Source: an uncultured Eggerthellaceae bacterium (GTDB lineage Bacteria; Actinomycetota; Coriobacteriia; Coriobacteriales; Eggerthellaceae). Taken from it: 64,000 nucleotides of DNA. Shown here piece after piece: positions 37,653 through 47,424 of the stretch (its first letter is position 1; every line of letters starts with the position of its first letter). The notes below the pieces were generated by a model. It was not told the origin of the DNA. It did no database searches and saw nothing but the letters and a program-made list of their open reading frames with translations. The DNA lies in the NCBI GenBank assembly GCA_947565185.1, contig CANODU010000001.1, positions 62,001-126,000 on the forward strand. Reading direction: 5' to 3'. Both the position numbers and the translations under genes were made by a program.

Positions 37653-38315
37653 TCATGCATCATAGGTGGCGAAAGCGCGCCTTGCCAGCAGCGTGGCCAG
37701 CGCGCTGAGCGCAGCGAACGCGATCAAGCCCGCACAGAGCACGATGCACTGCACGCCCAGATGGGCGGTACCTGATGCGCTCATCTGTTGGCACACCTCG
37801 AAGGGCATGAAGGGGATGGCTTCGAAGGCGCCTCCGAATGCGCATGCGCATAGGCACGCCACCAAGAACGGGATGCCCACCTTCGTGGGATCTTTGTGAT
37901 AGAGCGGGAAGAACACGACATTGAAGAGTCCGAAGGAGGCAAGGCAGAACCCGATGAGCGCGATGTTTGCTGGCATGCCCACCATGGGCTGCTCCTCGGC
38001 GATGGCATCGATGCCAAGTGTCGGGCGCATGCAGATGCAGATTGCCATGATGATCACCATCACCGCTTCGATGGCGCACATCATGCCAACGCGCACGCGC
38101 ACCATATCCTTTCGCGAGACAGGAAGCGCGAAGGTGAAGGACAGATCATGCGCTTCTCGGGCATTCAGGGCATTGAAGAACGTCGTCAGGACGCCGTAGA
38201 GCACGATGATGGCGTAGGGCCATTGGGGGATGAGCGTAAGCGTTCCCAAGAGGATCATGATGGGGGTGGATGGGTGCATGACCAGCTGGAGCTCTTTCAT
38301 CATGAGCGCGCGCAT
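37653..38315 (-). CDS. ABC-2 type permease, small form
   Basis: A 220-aa membrane protein with about six helices, beginning MRALMMKELQLVMHP, as in the PF13346-like ABC-2 permeases that pair with a single ATPase under a GntR or XRE regulator. The EAHDLSFTFALPVSRKDMV motif (the 'lPvsr' loop) is characteristic. It starts directly after the stop of the ATPase reading frame at 38316. As that ATPase gene carries an amber codon, this permease may have no working partner unless the codon is read through. Confidence 0.82.
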   Translation of the reverse strand: MRALMMKELQLVMHPSTPIMILLGTLTLIPQWPYAIIVLYGVLTTFFNALNAREAHDLSFTFALPVSRKDMVRVRVGMMCAIEAVMVIIMAICICMRPTLGIDAIAEEQPMVGMPANIALIGFCLASFGLFNVVFFPLYHKDPTKVGIPFLVACLCACAFGGAFEAIPFMPFEVCQQMSASGTAHLGVQCIVLCAGLIAFAALSALATLLARRAFATYDA

Positions 38316-39167
38316 CTAGAGCACCTCCGTATCTTGTGCATCGTGGCGGGTGTGGGTCATGATGTCATCTAAGGTGGCGGCACCTCCGATGCCAGTCTGC
38401 GCGCTCACCAGTGCGGTATCGCCTGAGGAGGTGCGCCGGATGCCGAGCACCTCTGCATGTGCCTTCTGTGCATCGCGCAGGGGTGCTACGCGATACGCTC
38501 CCTTGAACGCGGCTAGCTCTCCGGCACCTATGATCCGACCATCATCCATATAGATGATGTGGTCTGCGCACTTGTCCAGATCGGAGGTGATGTGCGTTGA
38601 GAAGAGGATGCCCACCTTGCGCGTGCGCGCCAGGTCCAGGAAGATGTCCAGAACCTCTTCGCGCGACGCCGGATCCAGTCCGCTCGTCGGTTCGTCCAAG
38701 ATGAGCAAGCGCGACTGATGGCTGAGCGCCAGGCTCAAGGCGAACTTCACGCGCATGCCCTGAGAGAGCTCTTTCACGCGCTTGCGTGGATCCAGCGCGA
38801 AGCGCTTGCAAAAGCCAGCGAAGGCCTCAGAGTCCTAGGTGGGGTAGAACCGGGCTGTGACGGAGGCGATGGTGGAGAGGCGCTTGGTGCGGTAGAAGTC
38901 GGCACCTGCAAGCTCGAAGCCCACTGATCGCTTCGCTTCGGCCTCATGGCCTGCAAAGGTTTGCCCGAAGTAGGCGATGTGCCCGCTATCAGGATGGACG
39001 GATCCTTCCAAGCACTTGAGCGTCGTTGATTTTCCGGCGCCGTTGCGTCCGATGAATCCCGTGATGGAACCGGCACGGACGCTGAAGGAGACATCATCCA
39101 AGGTGAAAGCAGGGTAGCGTTTGACAAGCCCCGTGGCTTTCACCAGGGGCGCAGCATCTTCTGTCAT
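38316..39167 (-). pseudogene. ABC transporter ATP-binding gene interrupted by an amber codon
   Basis: One continuous reading frame of 284 codons is interrupted only by TAG at codon 111 (38835-38837). The first part has Walker A (GRNGAGKST, residues 40-47); after the stop come the signature (ELSQGMRVKFALSLAL), Walker B (LLILDEPTSGLDP) and the H-loop (STHITSDLD). The stop lies in FYPT*DSEAF, where this ATPase family normally has Trp (FYPxWD), so one TGG-to-TAG change explains it. Both halves keep the frame and normal codon use, so the loss is recent or is a sequence error. GAAAGG precedes ATG 39167. Confidence 0.88.
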
Positions 39168-39212
39168 GGGTTGCCTTTCTCGTATCAGGGCTGTGTCGTG
39201 CGCGTGAGCTCC

Positions 39213-39641
39213 TCACGCGCCGTCGTTGATGGCGCGGCTGAAGGATTCCATCATGGCCAAGGCATCTTCCACCTTCTGCAAAGCGAGACCTTGCGCCTCG
39301 TCGCCCAAGAGCAACAGCTCGCTTCCTGGGTGCAGATCGAAGACCTCGCGGGCGCGCTTCGGGATGACCACCTGTCCGCGCTCGCCCATGCGCACCACGC
39401 CGAAGAGGTGCTTGCCGCGCGGAGGGAGGGGATAGCCCACCTGTGCCTCATCGTGGCGGATGAGGTCATCCAAGCTCACCGAGAAGAGCTTGGCCAGCGC
39501 GCTGGCATGCTCAAGGTCGGGCGTTGCCTCATCGGATTCCCATTTCGCCACGGTCTGGCGCGCTACGCCCACGCGCGATGCCAGCGCCTCCTGGGTGAGT
39601 CCGCTGTATTCGCGCAAAGACCGGATGTTCTGAGAGATCAT
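39213..39641 (-). CDS. XRE-type regulator fused to an AbrB-like domain
   Basis: A 142-aa two-domain DNA-binding protein. The N-terminal helix-turn-helix (about 3-60: NIRSLREYSGLTQEALASRV, ARQTVAKWESDEATPDL) is followed by a SpoVT/AbrB swapped-hairpin domain (about 80-122: VVRMGERGQVVIPKRAREVF). It lies 46 bp upstream of the ABC ATPase gene on the same strand and is probably its regulator. ATG 39641 is chosen because AGGAGGT lies 9 nt upstream; the GTG at 39650 would abut that site. A minus-strand -10, TATACT, lies at 39670-39665 with GTGGAC 17 bp further up. Confidence 0.85.
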   Translation of the reverse strand: MISQNIRSLREYSGLTQEALASRVGVARQTVAKWESDEATPDLEHASALAKLFSVSLDDLIRHDEAQVGYPLPPRGKHLFGVVRMGERGQVVIPKRAREVFDLHPGSELLLLGDEAQGLALQKVEDALAMMESFSRAINDGA

Positions 39642-39664
39642 ACGTTTCACACCTCCTGTAACTG

Positions 39665-39693
39665 AGTATAAGGGCAGAGCGCGGCCAGTCCAC
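39665..39693 (-). promoter_or_regulatory. Promoter of the XRE-AbrB gene
   Basis: On the minus strand, GTGGAC (39693-39688) and TATACT (39670-39665) are 17 bp apart, 24 bp before the ATG at 39641. Confidence 0.45.
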
Positions 39694-39838
39694 CATCAGA
39701 GGGTGGCACGAATGGGTCTTGCCTGCCACCTTTGCGTGACATGCTTCAAAGGGAGAGGGGATATCGCATGCCTGAGGGGACGGTGTTGTAGAATGTCAGG
39801 TTCATGCGAAAGCCCGACGAAAGGCCCAAGGCAGACCC

Positions 39839-41881
39839 TTGATCCTGCAAGCAGAGCACATATCGAAATCCTTCGGCGGCCGCGAGCTCTTCAAAGACGC
39901 ATCCTTCCGTTTGGAAGCCTATGACCGCATGGCCTTGGTGGGCCCGAATGGGGCCGGCAAGACCACGATGCTGAACATCATCTCAGGTCTTGAGGATGCA
40001 GATGCAGGCACCATCACGCTGGCGAAGGGTGCGCGCGTGGGCTACCTCAAGCAGGAGGCCATCGAGATGGATGAGCGTCCCATCTTCGAAGAGGTCATCT
40101 CATCCCAAGCAGAGATCTTGGAGACGGAGAAGAAGCTGGCGGCGCTGGAGGCGCAGCTGGGATCGGATCCTGCCGAAGAGGCGCTTGCTGAGCTGGGGCG
40201 GTTGCGCGATGCCTACGAGATGATGGGCGGCTACAGCCTTGAAGCGAAGGTGAGATCGGTGCTCTTCGGCATCGGCTTCAAAGAGGAGGACTTAAGCCGG
40301 CTCACCACTGAATTCTCTGGTGGGTGGCAGATGCGCATAGCGCTTGCGAAGCTGTTGGTCAGGAATCCGGAAGTGCTGCTCTTGGACGAGCCCACCAACC
40401 ACCTTGACCTGGAATCGGTCCGGTGGCTGGAAGGATTCTTGCGCACCTATGACGGTACCGTCATCGTGGTGAGCCATGACCGCGCGTTCATGGACAACAT
40501 GGTGGATCATGTGGCAGAGGTGGCCAGCGGTGCGCTCACGCTGTACAAGGGCAACTACTCTGCCTACCTCAAGGCACGCGATGCCCGCATCTGCCGTCTG
40601 CGCGAAGAGCGCAGAGCCCAGTTGGAGGAGATGCGCAAGCTGGAGGCGTTCATCGAGCGCTTCCGCTATAAGGCGAGCAAGGCCAAGCAGGCCCAAGATA
40701 GAGTGAAGAAGCTGGAGCACCTGAAGTCGGAGCTCATAGAGATCCCCGAAGAGAAGAAGGCCATCCGCTTCGCCTTCGTGCAGCCTCCGCGCACCGGAGA
40801 CGAAGTGGTCAGGGCGCGCGGGTTGGCGAAGGCCTTCGACGGAAATCGGGTCTATGAGGGGCTCGATCTCTCCTTGTACCGAGGGGAGAAGGTGGCGCTC
40901 GTGGGTCCCAACGGGGCGGGCAAGTCAACGCTTCTGAAGATGGTGGCCGGCGTGCTCGCTCCTGATGCAGGGACCATCACCTATGGCGAACACGTGAGCC
41001 TCACATATTATGCGCAGCATCAGCTTGACGAGCTCACGGGCACCAATACCGTATTCCAAGAGCTCGATCAGACAGCGCCCGGTTGGTCCATATCGCAGGT
41101 GCGAAGTCTCTTGGGGGCATTCCTCTTCAAGGGGGATGATGTGGACAAGCGCGTGTCCGTGCTCTCAGGCGGGGAGAAGAGCCGCTTGGCGTTGGCGAAG
41201 ATGCTGGTGGCGCCCTCGCCGCTGCTCTGCCTGGATGAGCCTACCAATCATCTGGACATCTCCAGCGCGGATGTGCTGGAGCAGGCGCTGCAGCAGTTCG
41301 AAGGGACCATCCTGCTGATCACCCACGACCGGCACCTGATACAGAGCGTGGCGAACCGGATCATCGAAGTGAAGGATGGCACCATCGCTGATTATCCTGG
41401 TGGGTGGGACTACTATCTGTTCAAGAGCGGCCAGAGCGCAGATGAGGCGCCCGCAACAGCCTCTCCTCTTGACGATATCTTCCCTGAGGGCTCAGATGAT
41501 GCTCAAGGCTTGAGGGATGCCAAGAAGACCACCTTCACGGTGAACCGCATAGATCGCACGGGGGCGGGTTCTGCAACAGGTGCGCGCAAGACCAAGGAGC
41601 AGAAGCGCGCCGAGGCCCTGGCGCGTCAGCGCAAGAGCAATGCCACCAAGGACATCAAGCGCAAGCTGAGCGTGCTGGAAGAGCGCATGGAGCGCGACAG
41701 CGCGCGGATGGAGGAGATCTTGGGTCTCATGAGCGATCCTGACTTCTACATCAAAGAGGATGCTGCAACGGATATCATCAAGGAGCACGGAGAGCTCAAG
41801 GCGCGCATGGAAGACGATGAGGCTGCGTGGCTTGAGCTGGCTGATGAGATGGAACGGATCTTGGCGGAGGTGGATTCGTGA
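39839..41881 (+). CDS. ABC-F family ATPase
   Basis: A soluble protein of 680 aa with two tandem ABC domains and no membrane part, expected to act at the ribosome E-site. Domain 1: [36 protein letters not shown]. Linker helices rich in Arg/Lys/Glu (about 240-300). Domain 2: [40 protein letters not shown] charged C-terminal coiled coil (about 580-680) suggests the Uup/YdiF-like subgroup rather than an antibiotic-resistance type. The TTG start (39839) is weakly supported by AAAGGCCCAAGG. It overlaps the protease gene by 4 bp. Confidence 0.92.
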   Translation: MILQAEHISKSFGGRELFKDASFRLEAYDRMALVGPNGAGKTTMLNIISGLEDADAGTITLAKGARVGYLKQEAIEMDERPIFEEVISSQAEILETEKKLAALEAQLGSDPAEEALAELGRLRDAYEMMGGYSLEAKVRSVLFGIGFKEEDLSRLTTEFSGGWQMRIALAKLLVRNPEVLLLDEPTNHLDLESVRWLEGFLRTYDGTVIVVSHDRAFMDNMVDHVAEVASGALTLYKGNYSAYLKARDARICRLREERRAQLEEMRKLEAFIERFRYKASKAKQAQDRVKKLEHLKSELIEIPEEKKAIRFAFVQPPRTGDEVVRARGLAKAFDGNRVYEGLDLSLYRGEKVALVGPNGAGKSTLLKMVAGVLAPDAGTITYGEHVSLTYYAQHQLDELTGTNTVFQELDQTAPGWSISQVRSLLGAFLFKGDDVDKRVSVLSGGEKSRLALAKMLVAPSPLLCLDEPTNHLDISSADVLEQALQQFEGTILLITHDRHLIQSVANRIIEVKDGTIADYPGGWDYYLFKSGQSADEAPATASPLDDIFPEGSDDAQGLRDAKKTTFTVNRIDRTGAGSATGARKTKEQKRAEALARQRKSNATKDIKRKLSVLEERMERDSARMEEILGLMSDPDFYIKEDAATDIIKEHGELKARMEDDEAAWLELADEMERILAEVDS

Positions 41882-42555
41882 GCGTCGACGACATCGCCTA
41901 TTACGCATGTGCCATCGTGAGCTTCGTCGTGGCGCTCACCGGCCATGAGGTGGCACATGGCTTTGCGGCTTATAAGCTGGGGGACCCCACGGCCAAGCGC
42001 GCAGGCAGGCTCTCGCTCAACCCCCTGAAGCATATCGATCCGTTCGGCACGGTCATCTTGCCGCTTTTGCTGATGGTCTTGCGCATGCCCATCTTCGGGT
42101 ATGCGAAACCGGTGCCCTATGATCCGCGCTACTTCAAGGACCCGCGCAAGGGGGATGCCATCACGGGTCTGGCGGGACCCCTGGCGAACCTGGTCATGGC
42201 CGGTGTGGCGTGCGTGGTGGCGCACATCGTCTTCGCCGCCGATCCTCGCATCGTCCAGCTTCAGGCAGGCTATGTCCTCATGCTCTTCTTGGCCACGTTC
42301 ACGCTGGTGAACCTCTATCTCATGTTCTTCAATCTGATCCCCATCCCGCCGTTGGATGGCTCTTCCATCATCGCGGTGTTCATCCCGCCGAAATGGCTGC
42401 CCACCTGGTATTCCATCCAACATTATGCGTTTCCCATCTTCATGATCGCCATCATCGCGCTACCGTATCTCATCGGGTTCAACCCGTTCTCGTGGTACTT
42501 GAACGCCACAGCGGGCAATCTTGCGAATGTCATGTTCCCCTTCAGGATCTCGTGA
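41878..42555 (+). CDS. Site-2 protease-like M50 membrane metalloprotease
   Basis: A 225-aa intramembrane zinc protease of the short M50 type (no PDZ domain). The HExxH site is in [20 protein letters not shown], followed by [16 protein letters not shown] and the [12 protein letters not shown] motif that supplies the third zinc ligand. About six membrane helices. Substrate unknown; related proteins process membrane-bound regulators. GTG 41878 overlaps the ABC-F stop by 4 bp, and scpA follows 20 bp on, as in many Gram-positive genomes. Confidence 0.92.
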   Translation: MSVDDIAYYACAIVSFVVALTGHEVAHGFAAYKLGDPTAKRAGRLSLNPLKHIDPFGTVILPLLLMVLRMPIFGYAKPVPYDPRYFKDPRKGDAITGLAGPLANLVMAGVACVVAHIVFAADPRIVQLQAGYVLMLFLATFTLVNLYLMFFNLIPIPPLDGSSIIAVFIPPKWLPTWYSIQHYAFPIFMIAIIALPYLIGFNPFSWYLNATAGNLANVMFPFRIS

Positions 42556-42575
42556 GGGTCAGAAGGTGAGGGCAC

Positions 42576-43349
42576 ATGGCGTATAAGGTGAAGACAGAGG
42601 CCTTCGAAGGGCCGTTCGACCTCTTGTTGTATCTGGTCAGCAAGAAGCGGGTGGACATCGGCGCCATCTCCATCTCAGAGATCGCCGACCAGTACCTGGA
42701 AGAGGTCTCACGGATGCGCGATCTTGACTTGGATGTGGCGTCGGATTTCTTGCTGGTCGCATCCACGCTTCTGGAGATGAAGGCGCGCGCACTGGTGCCG
42801 AAGCCTCCCGTGGAGGTGGATGAGGATGTGGAGGGCTTGGCGCCTGATGCGGCTCGCGAGGTGCTGGCGCAGAAGCTCATCGCCTACAAGCAGTTCAAGA
42901 ACGCCTCCGAAGAGCTGTATTCCCGGTTCCTCTCCGAAGGGCGCATGCATGCGCGCCCCTACGGCCCAGGGGCTGACTTCGGGGATCTGATGCCCGATTT
43001 CTTGAAGGGCGTCTCTTTGGATGATCTGGGACGCGTCTGCGCCGCGGCGCTTGCCCGCCGCGAGATATTCCTGTTGGAGAGCGAGCACATCGCCAGCAAG
43101 CCCATACCGGTGGAGACCTTCGTGCGCAGCATCCATGAGCGCATCGTGTCCGAGAAGCGGCTCTCGTTCAACCAGCTGGTGCGCGCATCGCGCACCCCTG
43201 AAGTGGTCGTGGTCACGTTCTTGGCTGTGCTGGAGCTGTACAAGCGCCAGATGGTGCGCGTGGAGCAGCCCACGGCGTTCGGAGACATACGGATCGAATA
43301 CATCGAAGGGTCGGGTGCCCTGTTCCTAGGCGAAGGGGAAGACGAATGA
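42576..43349 (+). CDS. scpA: Segregation and condensation protein A
   Basis: Kleisin subunit of the SMC condensin complex. The 257-aa protein begins with the ScpA signature FEGPFDLLLYLVSKKRVDIG and SISEIADQYLE, and ends with the C-terminal winged helix that binds the SMC head (about 180-250). GAAGGTGAGGG precedes ATG 42576. The stop overlaps scpB (ATGA). Confidence 0.95.
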   Translation: MAYKVKTEAFEGPFDLLLYLVSKKRVDIGAISISEIADQYLEEVSRMRDLDLDVASDFLLVASTLLEMKARALVPKPPVEVDEDVEGLAPDAAREVLAQKLIAYKQFKNASEELYSRFLSEGRMHARPYGPGADFGDLMPDFLKGVSLDDLGRVCAAALARREIFLLESEHIASKPIPVETFVRSIHERIVSEKRLSFNQLVRASRTPEVVVVTFLAVLELYKRQMVRVEQPTAFGDIRIEYIEGSGALFLGEGEDE

Positions 43350-44176
43350 CGTTCGGCGATGAGGCCTATGTGGAGAGCGCGCTGGAGGCGCTCTTGTTCG
43401 TGAGCGATGAGCCTGTGGCGGCGGAGAAGCTGGCAGAGATGATGGAGCGCGATGCGAAAGAGGTGACGCGTGCGCTCTGCCAGATGCGCGAAGCGCGCCG
43501 GGAGGAGAACGCAGGCGTGCAGCTGCGCGAGGTGGCCGGTGGCTGGCAGCTGGTCACCCATGCTGAGCATCATGAGCTCATAGAGCGCTATGTGCGCTCA
43601 TGGGATACGCGCAAGCTCTCCGCAGCGGCCATGGAGACGCTGGCCATCATCGCCTACATGCAGCCGGTCACGCGCGCACAGGTATCCTCGGTCCGCGGCG
43701 TCACTTCGGATTCCTCCATCAGCTCGCTGGTGGAGAAGGGGCTCGTGCGCGAAGCGGGGAGCGCCGATGCGCCCGGCAACCCCACGCTCTATGCCACCAC
43801 GCGCACGTTCTTGGACAAGTTCGGCCTGCGCAGCACTGACGATATGACGGACTTGGCTGAATTCGCTCCTGACGAGGAGACCGAGCGGCTCATCCGCGAG
43901 CGCCTGGCAGCTACGCGCAAGGAGACGGAGCTCACGGATGAGGAGGCGGCGCGCTTGGCCGAGCAGATGCTCTTCGATGATGACGTTACAGAAGCTGTAG
44001 CGGGCATGGTGGGCGCTGATGTCGCAGCAGATGAGGAAGCGGCAGCGGATGCGCTCACGGGATCGGCTGAAGCGGATCCGGTGCGTCAGATGATGCGCGC
44101 GGCGCTTGAGTCCACGGCAGGGGTCGTGGAGAAGATCGACTTCGATACCCTCGTATTCGATACCGAAGATGAGTGA
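43346..44176 (+). CDS. scpB: Segregation and condensation protein B, with acidic C-terminal tail
   Basis: Winged-helix dimer that stabilises the SMC-ScpA complex. Of 276 aa, the first ~180 form the ScpB core (ESALEALLFVSDEPVAAEKL, ETLAIIAYMQPVTRAQVSSV, LVREAGSADAPGNPTLYATT). The remaining ~95 are an acidic Glu/Asp/Ala-rich tail, longer than in most ScpB proteins. ATG 43346 overlaps scpA by 4 bp, and the end overlaps rluB by 8 bp. Confidence 0.94.
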   Translation: MTFGDEAYVESALEALLFVSDEPVAAEKLAEMMERDAKEVTRALCQMREARREENAGVQLREVAGGWQLVTHAEHHELIERYVRSWDTRKLSAAAMETLAIIAYMQPVTRAQVSSVRGVTSDSSISSLVEKGLVREAGSADAPGNPTLYATTRTFLDKFGLRSTDDMTDLAEFAPDEETERLIRERLAATRKETELTDEEAARLAEQMLFDDDVTEAVAGMVGADVAADEEAAADALTGSAEADPVRQMMRAALESTAGVVEKIDFDTLVFDTEDE

Positions 44177-44903
44177 GGAGCGCCTGCAAAAGCTCATGGC
44201 GCGCGCAGGCATCGCCTCCCGGCGCGCATCGGAGGCGCTCATAGAGGCGGGACGCGTGAGCGTGAATGGGCAGCTGGCGTCGTTGGGACAGAAGGCAGAC
44301 CCGGATGCGGATGAGATCCTCATCGACGGCGTGCCGCTGCCCGCAGCCTGTGAGCGCATCGTCATCGCGCTCCACAAGCCGTGCGGGTATCTGAGCGCCA
44401 TGCATGATGATCGGGGGCGCGCGTGCGTCTCTGAGCTCATCCCGCTCGATGAGCATCCGTCTCTCTTCCACGTGGGGCGCTTGGATGCGGATACGAGCGG
44501 ATTGCTCTTATTCACCACCGATGGGCAGTTGGGGCAGAGGCTTGCGCATCCATCCCATGAGGTGATGAAGGAATACGTGGCTACGGTCAAGGGCACGGTG
44601 AGCGAAGAGGAGCTTGCGCGCTTGCGGCGGGGCATCAAGCTGGAAGATGGCATGACCTCACCTGCAGAGGCAGACCTTCTGCCTGGGTCGGAGCCTGCGC
44701 GCGTGCGCTTGCGCATCCATGAGGGGCGCAACCGTCAGGTGAGGCGCATGATGGAGGCCATCGGGCATCCGGTCTGCGCCCTTGAGCGCACGGCCATCGG
44801 GGACGTGAGGCTGGACGGCCTTGCACTCGGCACATGGAGGCGCTTGAGCGATGAAGAAGTGGCAAGCCTCATCGGGTGTGGACCGTGCGAACCATTACAA
44901 TGA
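44169..44903 (+). CDS. rluB: Pseudouridine synthase, RluB/RsuA family
   Basis: Modifies uridine in rRNA, by family 23S U2605 (RluB). The 244-aa protein has an N-terminal S4 RNA-binding domain (about 3-48: RLQKLMARAGIASRRASEAL) and the catalytic domain with the active Asp in HVGRLDADTSGLLLFT. The C-terminal RIHEGRNRQVRRMMEAIGHP follows. ATG 44169 lies within the end of scpB; the open frame from 44106 is only the shadow of scpB. The scpA-scpB-rluB order is widely conserved. Confidence 0.94.
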   Translation: MSEERLQKLMARAGIASRRASEALIEAGRVSVNGQLASLGQKADPDADEILIDGVPLPAACERIVIALHKPCGYLSAMHDDRGRACVSELIPLDEHPSLFHVGRLDADTSGLLLFTTDGQLGQRLAHPSHEVMKEYVATVKGTVSEEELARLRRGIKLEDGMTSPAEADLLPGSEPARVRLRIHEGRNRQVRRMMEAIGHPVCALERTAIGDVRLDGLALGTWRRLSDEEVASLIGCGPCEPLQ

Positions 44904-44939
44904 GACCATCGGATGAATAGACGCATGAGAAGGTAGGAC

Positions 44940-46106
44940 GTGAAAGACACCGAAGCACAAGCAGCATCACCATTTCGCAAGATCGGCCTCGCCGGGCTCG
45001 GGCTCATCGGCTCGTCGTTCGCGGGCGCCATCAAGCGTGCCTATCCCGATGCGTTCATCTATGGCGTGGACCCCGATTCTCGCAGCGGCGTGGTGGCGTG
45101 CGAGCGCGGATGGGTGGATCGGGCCTCCGTGCCCGATGATCCGGCGTTCGCGGATTTCTTGACCCATGAGGCAGACCTGCTCATCATCGCTACGCCTGTG
45201 GCAGCGGTGGATGGCTATTTCCGCCTGATCGCCGATACCGGCTACGCTGGCGTGGTGACCGATACCGTCTCCACCAAGGCTCATATCCTCAAGTCCGCTG
45301 ATGAGCTTCTGGTCGATCATGCGCGCTACATTCCCGGACATCCCATGGCTGGCTCTGAGGCCAGTGGCATCGACGGCGCGCGCACGGATCTCTTCGAAGG
45401 AGCTAACTGGATCCTCTGCCCCGATGAGGCCACTGACCCCGACAGCTTCCAGAAGCTGCATGAGCTCATCTGCGGCATGGATTCTCGGGTGATCTCGCTG
45501 CCACGCGAAGATCATGACAGGGCAGTGGCGGTGGTGAGCCATGTGCCGCACATGGTAGCGTCATCGCTCATGCGCTTGGCGCTCGACCATGCGGATGCGA
45601 ACAACGCGCTCATGCGTCTGGCTGCGGGCGGCTTCAAGGACACCACGCGCGTGGCGGCAGGCTCTCCTGAGCTGTGGTGCGGCATCGCCTTCGACAATGC
45701 TGACGCGCTCTCGGAGGGTCTCCATGAGATGGAGCAGATCATCGCCTCCTATGCCAGCGCCATCGAAGCGCGCGATGCCCAAGGCTTGAAGGACCTTCTG
45801 CGCATCTCCGCTGATGCGCGCCAAGCGCTGCCAGCACAATGGGTGCCCGGCTCGGACAAGCTCTTGGAAGTGCGCATCCCCATGATCGACCGCACAGGCG
45901 TGGTGGCCGAGGTCACCACCATCGCAAGCTCGGTGGGTTGCAACATCCAGTCCATCGAGATAGATCACCTCTCTGAGGGCAACGCTGTCCTCTCCCTCAT
46001 GCTCACGGATGAGGGAGACATCGGCCAGCTATCCTTCCAGCTGATCGACGCTGGCTATGCTGTATCGTTCAGGCCCATCTCGCCGAAGGAGCACGCTCAT
46101 GTCTGA
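44940..46106 (+). CDS. tyrA: Prephenate dehydrogenase with ACT domain
   Basis: NAD-dependent oxidative decarboxylation of prephenate to 4-hydroxyphenylpyruvate in tyrosine synthesis. The 388-aa product has the nucleotide fold GLAGLGLIGSSFAGAIK, the GHPMAGSEASGIDGA motif, and catalytic His in VSHVPHMVASSLM. A C-terminal ACT domain (about 310-380: MIDRTGVVAEVTTIASSVG) probably gives feedback control. The GTG start has AGAAGGTAGG upstream. It overlaps aroA by 8 bp. Confidence 0.95.
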   Translation: MKDTEAQAASPFRKIGLAGLGLIGSSFAGAIKRAYPDAFIYGVDPDSRSGVVACERGWVDRASVPDDPAFADFLTHEADLLIIATPVAAVDGYFRLIADTGYAGVVTDTVSTKAHILKSADELLVDHARYIPGHPMAGSEASGIDGARTDLFEGANWILCPDEATDPDSFQKLHELICGMDSRVISLPREDHDRAVAVVSHVPHMVASSLMRLALDHADANNALMRLAAGGFKDTTRVAAGSPELWCGIAFDNADALSEGLHEMEQIIASYASAIEARDAQGLKDLLRISADARQALPAQWVPGSDKLLEVRIPMIDRTGVVAEVTTIASSVGCNIQSIEIDHLSEGNAVLSLMLTDEGDIGQLSFQLIDAGYAVSFRPISPKEHAHV

Positions 46107-47424
46107 CGTATGCGCAACCATTCTGAAGCCGCTTGCTTCTCCTTTGACCGGAGAGGTCCATGTGCCGGGCGACAAGTCCATATCGCACCGGGCCATCCTC
46201 TTCGCCGCCATGGCGGAGGGCACGTCGAAGGTGACGGGCGTGCTGGATTCTGAGGATGTGCGCTCCTCCATCAAGGCAGTTTGCCAGCTGGGCGCTGAGG
46301 TCAACCTGAAGAAGGATGGCTCAGGTGCGCTTTGCGGGACCATCACCGGGTGGGGGAGCAAGGGACCTGAGCAACCAGAAGACCCCATCGACTGCGGGAA
46401 TTCGGGCACCACGGCGCGGCTGCTCATGGGCATGCTGGCACCGTGGCCCATCCAGGTGACCATAACCGGGGATGCATCGCTGCGCTTGCGCCCCATGCGC
46501 CGCAACACCGCGCCCCTCATGAAGATGGGCGTGCAGTTCAAGCCCGCAGAGGCGGATCATCTGCCCATCACTGAGATCGGCAACCCCAACCTGCGTGCCA
46601 TCACCTATGATGCGCCCATGGCATCCGCGCAGCTGAAGACCGCGGTGCTCTTGGCGGGCGTCTATGCTCAAGGGACCACCACGCTGAACGAGCCGGCGCC
46701 CTCGCGCAACCATACAGAGCTCATGCTTCCCGAATTCGGCGTGCCCACCACTGCTGGCACGCGCGTTGCCACCGTCTCAGGGCCGTGCGTGATGCATGCC
46801 GCAGATGTGGTGGTGCCGGGGGATCCTTCCTCAGCCGCATTCCTCTGCGCGGCAGCCATCTTGAAGCGCGGCAGCAGCATCTGCGTGGAGGATGTCTCGC
46901 TGAATCCGGCGCGCATCGGATTCGTGCGCACCTTAGAGCGCATGGGGGCAAACATAGAGGATGCGCGCAAAGGCTCTGAAGGCAAGGAGCCCTACGGATC
47001 CATCTGTGCATCCTATACGCCGCATCTGCGCGGATGCGAGGTCCCATCGCAGCATTTCGCATCCATCGTGGATGAGGTGCCCATCTTGGCCGTCGTGGCT
47101 GCGCATGCGAAGGGCGTGACCGTGTTCAAAGGTGCAGCGGAGCTGCGCGTGAAGGAGACGGATCGCTTGCAAGCCATCATCGACGGACTGGAGCAGGTGG
47201 GCATCGATGCATGGGAAGAGGGCGACAACCTCTATGTGGAGGGAGACCCGGATCTCACCGTGCCACCGAACACCACGTTCCCTTCTCATGGGGACCATCG
47301 TTTGGCCATGACATGGGCGGTGCTGGGCATGTGCTCGAACACCCCTGTGTCCATCGAGGGCTTCGAGAGCATCTCGGTCAGCTACCCCGGATTCATGGAC
47401 GCCATTCGTTCATTGGAGGCCTGA
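46099..47424 (+). CDS. aroA: 5-enolpyruvylshikimate-3-phosphate synthase
   Basis: Transfers enolpyruvyl from PEP to shikimate-3-phosphate in chorismate synthesis; the target of glyphosate. The 441-aa product has VPGDKSISHRAILFAAMAEG, the DCGNSGTTARLLMG motif, and GAAELRVKETDRLQAI with the active-site Glu/Lys region. ATG 46099 follows GAAGGAG and overlaps tyrA; the open frame from 46057 is ignored. cmk starts immediately after the stop, the common aroA-cmk coupling. Confidence 0.96.
   Translation: MSDVCATILKPLASPLTGEVHVPGDKSISHRAILFAAMAEGTSKVTGVLDSEDVRSSIKAVCQLGAEVNLKKDGSGALCGTITGWGSKGPEQPEDPIDCGNSGTTARLLMGMLAPWPIQVTITGDASLRLRPMRRNTAPLMKMGVQFKPAEADHLPITEIGNPNLRAITYDAPMASAQLKTAVLLAGVYAQGTTTLNEPAPSRNHTELMLPEFGVPTTAGTRVATVSGPCVMHAADVVVPGDPSSAAFLCAAAILKRGSSICVEDVSLNPARIGFVRTLERMGANIEDARKGSEGKEPYGSICASYTPHLRGCEVPSQHFASIVDEVPILAVVAAHAKGVTVFKGAAELRVKETDRLQAIIDGLEQVGIDAWEEGDNLYVEGDPDLTVPPNTTFPSHGDHRLAMTWAVLGMCSNTPVSIEGFESISVSYPGFMDAIRSLEA

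Noticed and set aside
38316-38777. Second half of the ABC ATPase as a separate functional gene
   Set aside because: It lacks Walker A and continues the same frame after one amber codon; better described as part of an interrupted gene.
38835-38837. TAG as a pyrrolysine codon
   Set aside because: The protein family has Trp here and has no link to methylamine enzymes; no Pyl genes are in the window.
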